Part shown: positions 43,783 to 45,923 of the stretch, one piece after another | How positions within the stretch are numbered: the stretch's first letter is position 1 | How the letters are laid out: every line of letters begins with the position of its first letter | Assembly (NCBI GenBank): GCA_002007365.1 | Contig: LNZR01000056.1 | Location: 1-45,923 of the forward strand | Origin: Epulopiscium sp. Nele67-Bin005 | GTDB taxonomy: Bacteria > Bacillota > Clostridia > Lachnospirales > Cellulosilyticaceae | Length of the DNA: 45,923 nucleotides | Reading direction: 5' to 3' | The notes under the pieces: model-generated | What the model saw: the letters and a program-made list of their open reading frames with translations, nothing else | The model's database searches: none | Told to the model about the DNA's origin: nothing | Program-made: the position numbers and the translations under genes

Positions 43783-45270
43783 TTAATTTACTATACTAAA
43801 ATTTTTATCCTTACAAATTTCAATATAACCGTATTTTTTAATATAGTCAATAATTAACTTTTGAGTATCAGTATCAAATTCTTCCACAATTTCACAATCT
43901 TTATAAAACGAATATCCACCCGTCCCTGTTGCTCGGTAATCACTCATCACTATTGTATATTCTTTATTTTCCAAAGGTTTTCCGTCTTTTTCAATACAAA
44001 TAACTCGCTCTCCTACAGGATTTTTAATATCAAATTTATAATCAAATCCCATAAAAAAATCATAGTTATAATGTTCCACTTTTGGTTGCAAAAATTTCTT
44101 TGAAATAGTCAAACTACCATTTTCCAACTCAAAATATTGCGCACAACGCTCAAGAGCCATCTTCAAAATTTGAGGAGTAACTTTCAAAACTTTTAAATTA
44201 TTTGGATATTGATACGCCGCCATAATTTCACGAATACTCACCTCTTTTTCAAAACCAATCAAATCATTTGCAAGGGCTGTACACGAAAAATCTGCCCCAC
44301 TAAATTCCAACTGAACTTGGTTGCAAAAGTTCGCAAGCAGTGAGCCATCAGTAGCTAGAGTCAATTTGTCTAATGGCAAAATTTCTGTATCAAATGTGCC
44401 TAAAGGTAAATCTAACCATGTGTTTACTTTTTGCTCAAGGTCTAACCAATTTTGTTGTACCTTCACTTCACAACTTTTTGGAGTTCTAATTTCTGCTCTA
44501 AATTCATCGTTTTCAATTTCAATATAGCCATATTGTTTCGCATTTGCTGGTAGTTGCATACAAAAAGTTCCAAATAAATCAACGCCAACTACTTCCATAT
44601 GCTGATGACCAGTTAACAAAACATCAAATTCCAATTGTTGTGCAATTTTATAGGCAATATTTTCTTTTGTATCGCTAAGTTTTTCACCTGTAGTCAAATC
44701 ATTTTCAAACCCACCATGATAAATACATATAGTTAAATCACATTTATTTTTGATTTCCGAAAGTGCAGTTTTTGCCGACTCAAAAGCATCTTTAATCCTA
44801 ATGTTTTCAAGGTTTTCAGGTTTTTCCCACACTGGCACAAAATCCGTTACTAACCCTACAATCCCAATCTTTGTACCATCTTCTGTAGTATGGATTTGAT
44901 AAGGAGCAATATTTATATCATTAGTCAAAATTTCTACGTTCGCCACCACACATTTTGCATCAAGATTATCAACAAAACGCTTTAAATTGTTGTGTCCATA
45001 ATTAAAATCATGATTTCCAAGTGTCACATAATCGTACCCAACTTGGTTAAAAACCTCAGAAATAACACACCCTTCTGTCGTATCTTCCCACAAAATTTTT
45101 GTAAACGGCGACCCCTGAAGAGTATCCCCAGCATCAATAATTAAAGTGTTTCCGTCCTTTTGAAATTCTAAACCACAAGCCAAAACTCCCGAATTAGTTT
45201 TTTGTTTGGTAGCATAATTTATAGGAAAAATGAAACCATGTGTATCAGTAGTAAAATATATCTTAATCAT
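43783..45270 (-). CDS. Metallophosphoesterase of the 5'-nucleotidase (UshA) family, cytoplasmic
   Basis: Protein of 495 residues with a calcineurin-like catalytic domain (about 1-240) and a 5'-nucleotidase C-terminal domain (about 290-480). Metal-binding motifs are complete: DTHG (residues 9-12), GDTLQG, GNHDFNYG and GHQHME. The C-terminal domain has the substrate-binding FDYKFDIKNP-type segment. No signal peptide is present, unlike classical UshA, so it should act inside the cell on imported or internal nucleotides or related phosphoesters. The start follows GAGAGG within the end of the upstream permease gene (3 bp gap), so the two are co-translated. Confidence 0.88.
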   Translation of the reverse strand: MIKIYFTTDTHGFIFPINYATKQKTNSGVLACGLEFQKDGNTLIIDAGDTLQGSPFTKILWEDTTEGCVISEVFNQVGYDYVTLGNHDFNYGHNNLKRFVDNLDAKCVVANVEILTNDINIAPYQIHTTEDGTKIGIVGLVTDFVPVWEKPENLENIRIKDAFESAKTALSEIKNKCDLTICIYHGGFENDLTTGEKLSDTKENIAYKIAQQLEFDVLLTGHQHMEVVGVDLFGTFCMQLPANAKQYGYIEIENDEFRAEIRTPKSCEVKVQQNWLDLEQKVNTWLDLPLGTFDTEILPLDKLTLATDGSLLANFCNQVQLEFSGADFSCTALANDLIGFEKEVSIREIMAAYQYPNNLKVLKVTPQILKMALERCAQYFELENGSLTISKKFLQPKVEHYNYDFFMGFDYKFDIKNPVGERVICIEKDGKPLENKEYTIVMSDYRATGTGGYSFYKDCEIVEEFDTDTQKLIIDYIKKYGYIEICKDKNFSIVN

Positions 45271-45273
45271 CTT

Positions 45274-45923
45274 TTAACCTCTCGTCAATTTATTACGAAC
45301 CTTCCCAGAGAAAAATTCCACTATCAAAATTAAAACAATTAACCCAGCTAAAATTGCCCCTACCTCATTCCAACGGTAAGCATTCATCGCAAAAATTAGT
45401 GGCGCACCAATACCCCCAGCCCCTACTAATCCAAGAACTGTGGCATCTCGTAAATTCATATCAAATCTATAAATAATCGTAGATATAAAATCAGGCATTA
45501 GTTGAGGAATAATTCCAAATCTAATTTTTTGGAACATTGTACACCCACAAGCATCAAGCGACTCCAAAATTTTTATATCTAAATCTTCAATTGCTTCAAT
45601 ATACATTTTTGAAACCATACCTATCGAACAAAGCGACATCGTTAAAAGCCCTGCAAATGGACCTGGCCCAGTTACTCTAATAAACATAAGTCCATAAATA
45701 AACGCTGGTACAGTTCTAACAGCCATAATAATAACTCTTCCCAAAATTGCAATTGGTTTTGGAACTAAATTTGTTGCACTAAAAAACGAAATTGGTATTG
45801 CCAAAATTGCACCAACAACTGTCCCCAAAAATGCAATACAAATTGTTTCTAACAATAAATATGGTACGCCTTGTTCTGTAAAGTTAAAAAGTAAATCCAT
45901 ATCTGGAGTAAAAATTCCTGTTA
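45274..45923 (-). CDS. phnE: Phosphonate-type ABC transporter permease, 5' end beyond window
   Basis: PhnE-family membrane permease, at least 216 residues. The EAA-type loop ESLDACGCTMFQKIRFGIIPQLMPDF and the following NLRDATVLGLVGAGGIGAPL are diagnostic. ATG 45900 is unlikely to be the true start, because the frame stays open to the window edge and reads TGIFTPD just before it, as PhnE proteins do. The ATPase and binding protein are expected upstream, outside the window. The transported compound could be a phosphonate, phosphite or phosphate ester; PhnE-type permeases are not reliable about substrate. Confidence 0.88.
   Translation of the reverse strand, partial: TGIFTPDMDLLFNFTEQGVPYLLLETICIAFLGTVVGAILAIPISFFSATNLVPKPIAILGRVIIMAVRTVPAFIYGLMFIRVTGPGPFAGLLTMSLCSIGMVSKMYIEAIEDLDIKILESLDACGCTMFQKIRFGIIPQLMPDFISTIIYRFDMNLRDATVLGLVGAGGIGAPLIFAMNAYRWNEVGAILAGLIVLILIVEFFSGKVRNKLTRG

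Noticed and set aside
1-45923. tRNA or rRNA genes
   Set aside because: No cloverleaf with GTTCGA-type loop or conserved rRNA segment was noticed while reading; a covariance-model scan was not possible.

Overview
Apart from its first ~1.4 kb, the window is a very AT-rich, low-GC Firmicute chromosome segment. Short intergenic gaps, strong GGAGG ribosome binding sites, TTGACA/TATAAT promoters and hairpin-plus-T-run terminators all point that way, and the gene content looks clostridial, most likely Lachnospiraceae-like. Positions 1 to about 1385 look different: more GC-rich, full of (GT)n and (CT)n microsatellites, no credible gene, and they run into a LacI-type repressor that has lost its DNA-binding domain. 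This is best read as vertebrate (fish-like) host DNA fused to a bacterial contig. Together with the rest it suggests a gut symbiont of an animal, possibly an Epulopiscium-type organism; that last step is inference.

Layout. 1.4-6.6 kb: sucrose PTS operon (truncated repressor; EIIBC, sucrose-6-P hydrolase, fructokinase, free EIIA). 7-10.8 kb: C-terminal processing protease, a MinJ-like membrane protein lacking its PDZ domain, an unknown protein, and a catalytically dead rhomboid with a zinc ribbon. 11-14.7 kb: a degenerate PurK-like ATP-grasp protein, a convergent protein with three AP2-type DNA-binding units around an eroded HNH core, and water-forming NADH oxidase. 15-17.8 kb: a DUF4914/PEPCK-like P-loop protein and an Rpn-family nuclease. 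18.1-22.2 kb: three unrecognised genes (a putative ribbon-helix-helix protein and two long helical proteins, one with an internal DUF1566/Lcl-like module). 22.4-24.7 kb: polar amino acid ABC transporter whose ATPase is broken by one extra T. 25.6-31.7 kb: oligopeptide transporter oppBCDF plus oppA. 32.3-33.5 kb: a second Rpn nuclease followed by a free-standing duplicate of its C-terminal part. 33.6-45.9 kb, minus strand: a 2932-residue S-layer-anchored protein (six tandem OB-fold pairs, PHP phosphoesterase domain, three SLH repeats), then a YibE/F membrane protein, a 5'-nucleotidase-family phosphatase and a phosphonate-type permease running off the edge.

How it fits together. The left half imports and ferments sugar, with NADH oxidase removing oxygen. 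The middle imports amino acids and peptides. The right end looks like a phosphorus-acquisition island: the giant surface protein has five TTAACA-type hexamers at about 11-bp spacing upstream, matching a PhoP box, and sits beside phosphonate-uptake and nucleotidase genes. The strongest leads are (1) both Rpn nuclease genes carry a strong internal ribosome binding site and in-frame ATG, and one has a duplicated stand-alone copy of exactly that internal gene, i.e. a candidate nuclease/intragenic-antitoxin system whose antitoxin has become a separate gene; (2) the Pho-controlled giant surface phosphoesterase; (3) the triple AP2 protein derived from a homing endonuclease; and (4) the uncharacterised 18-22 kb cluster.
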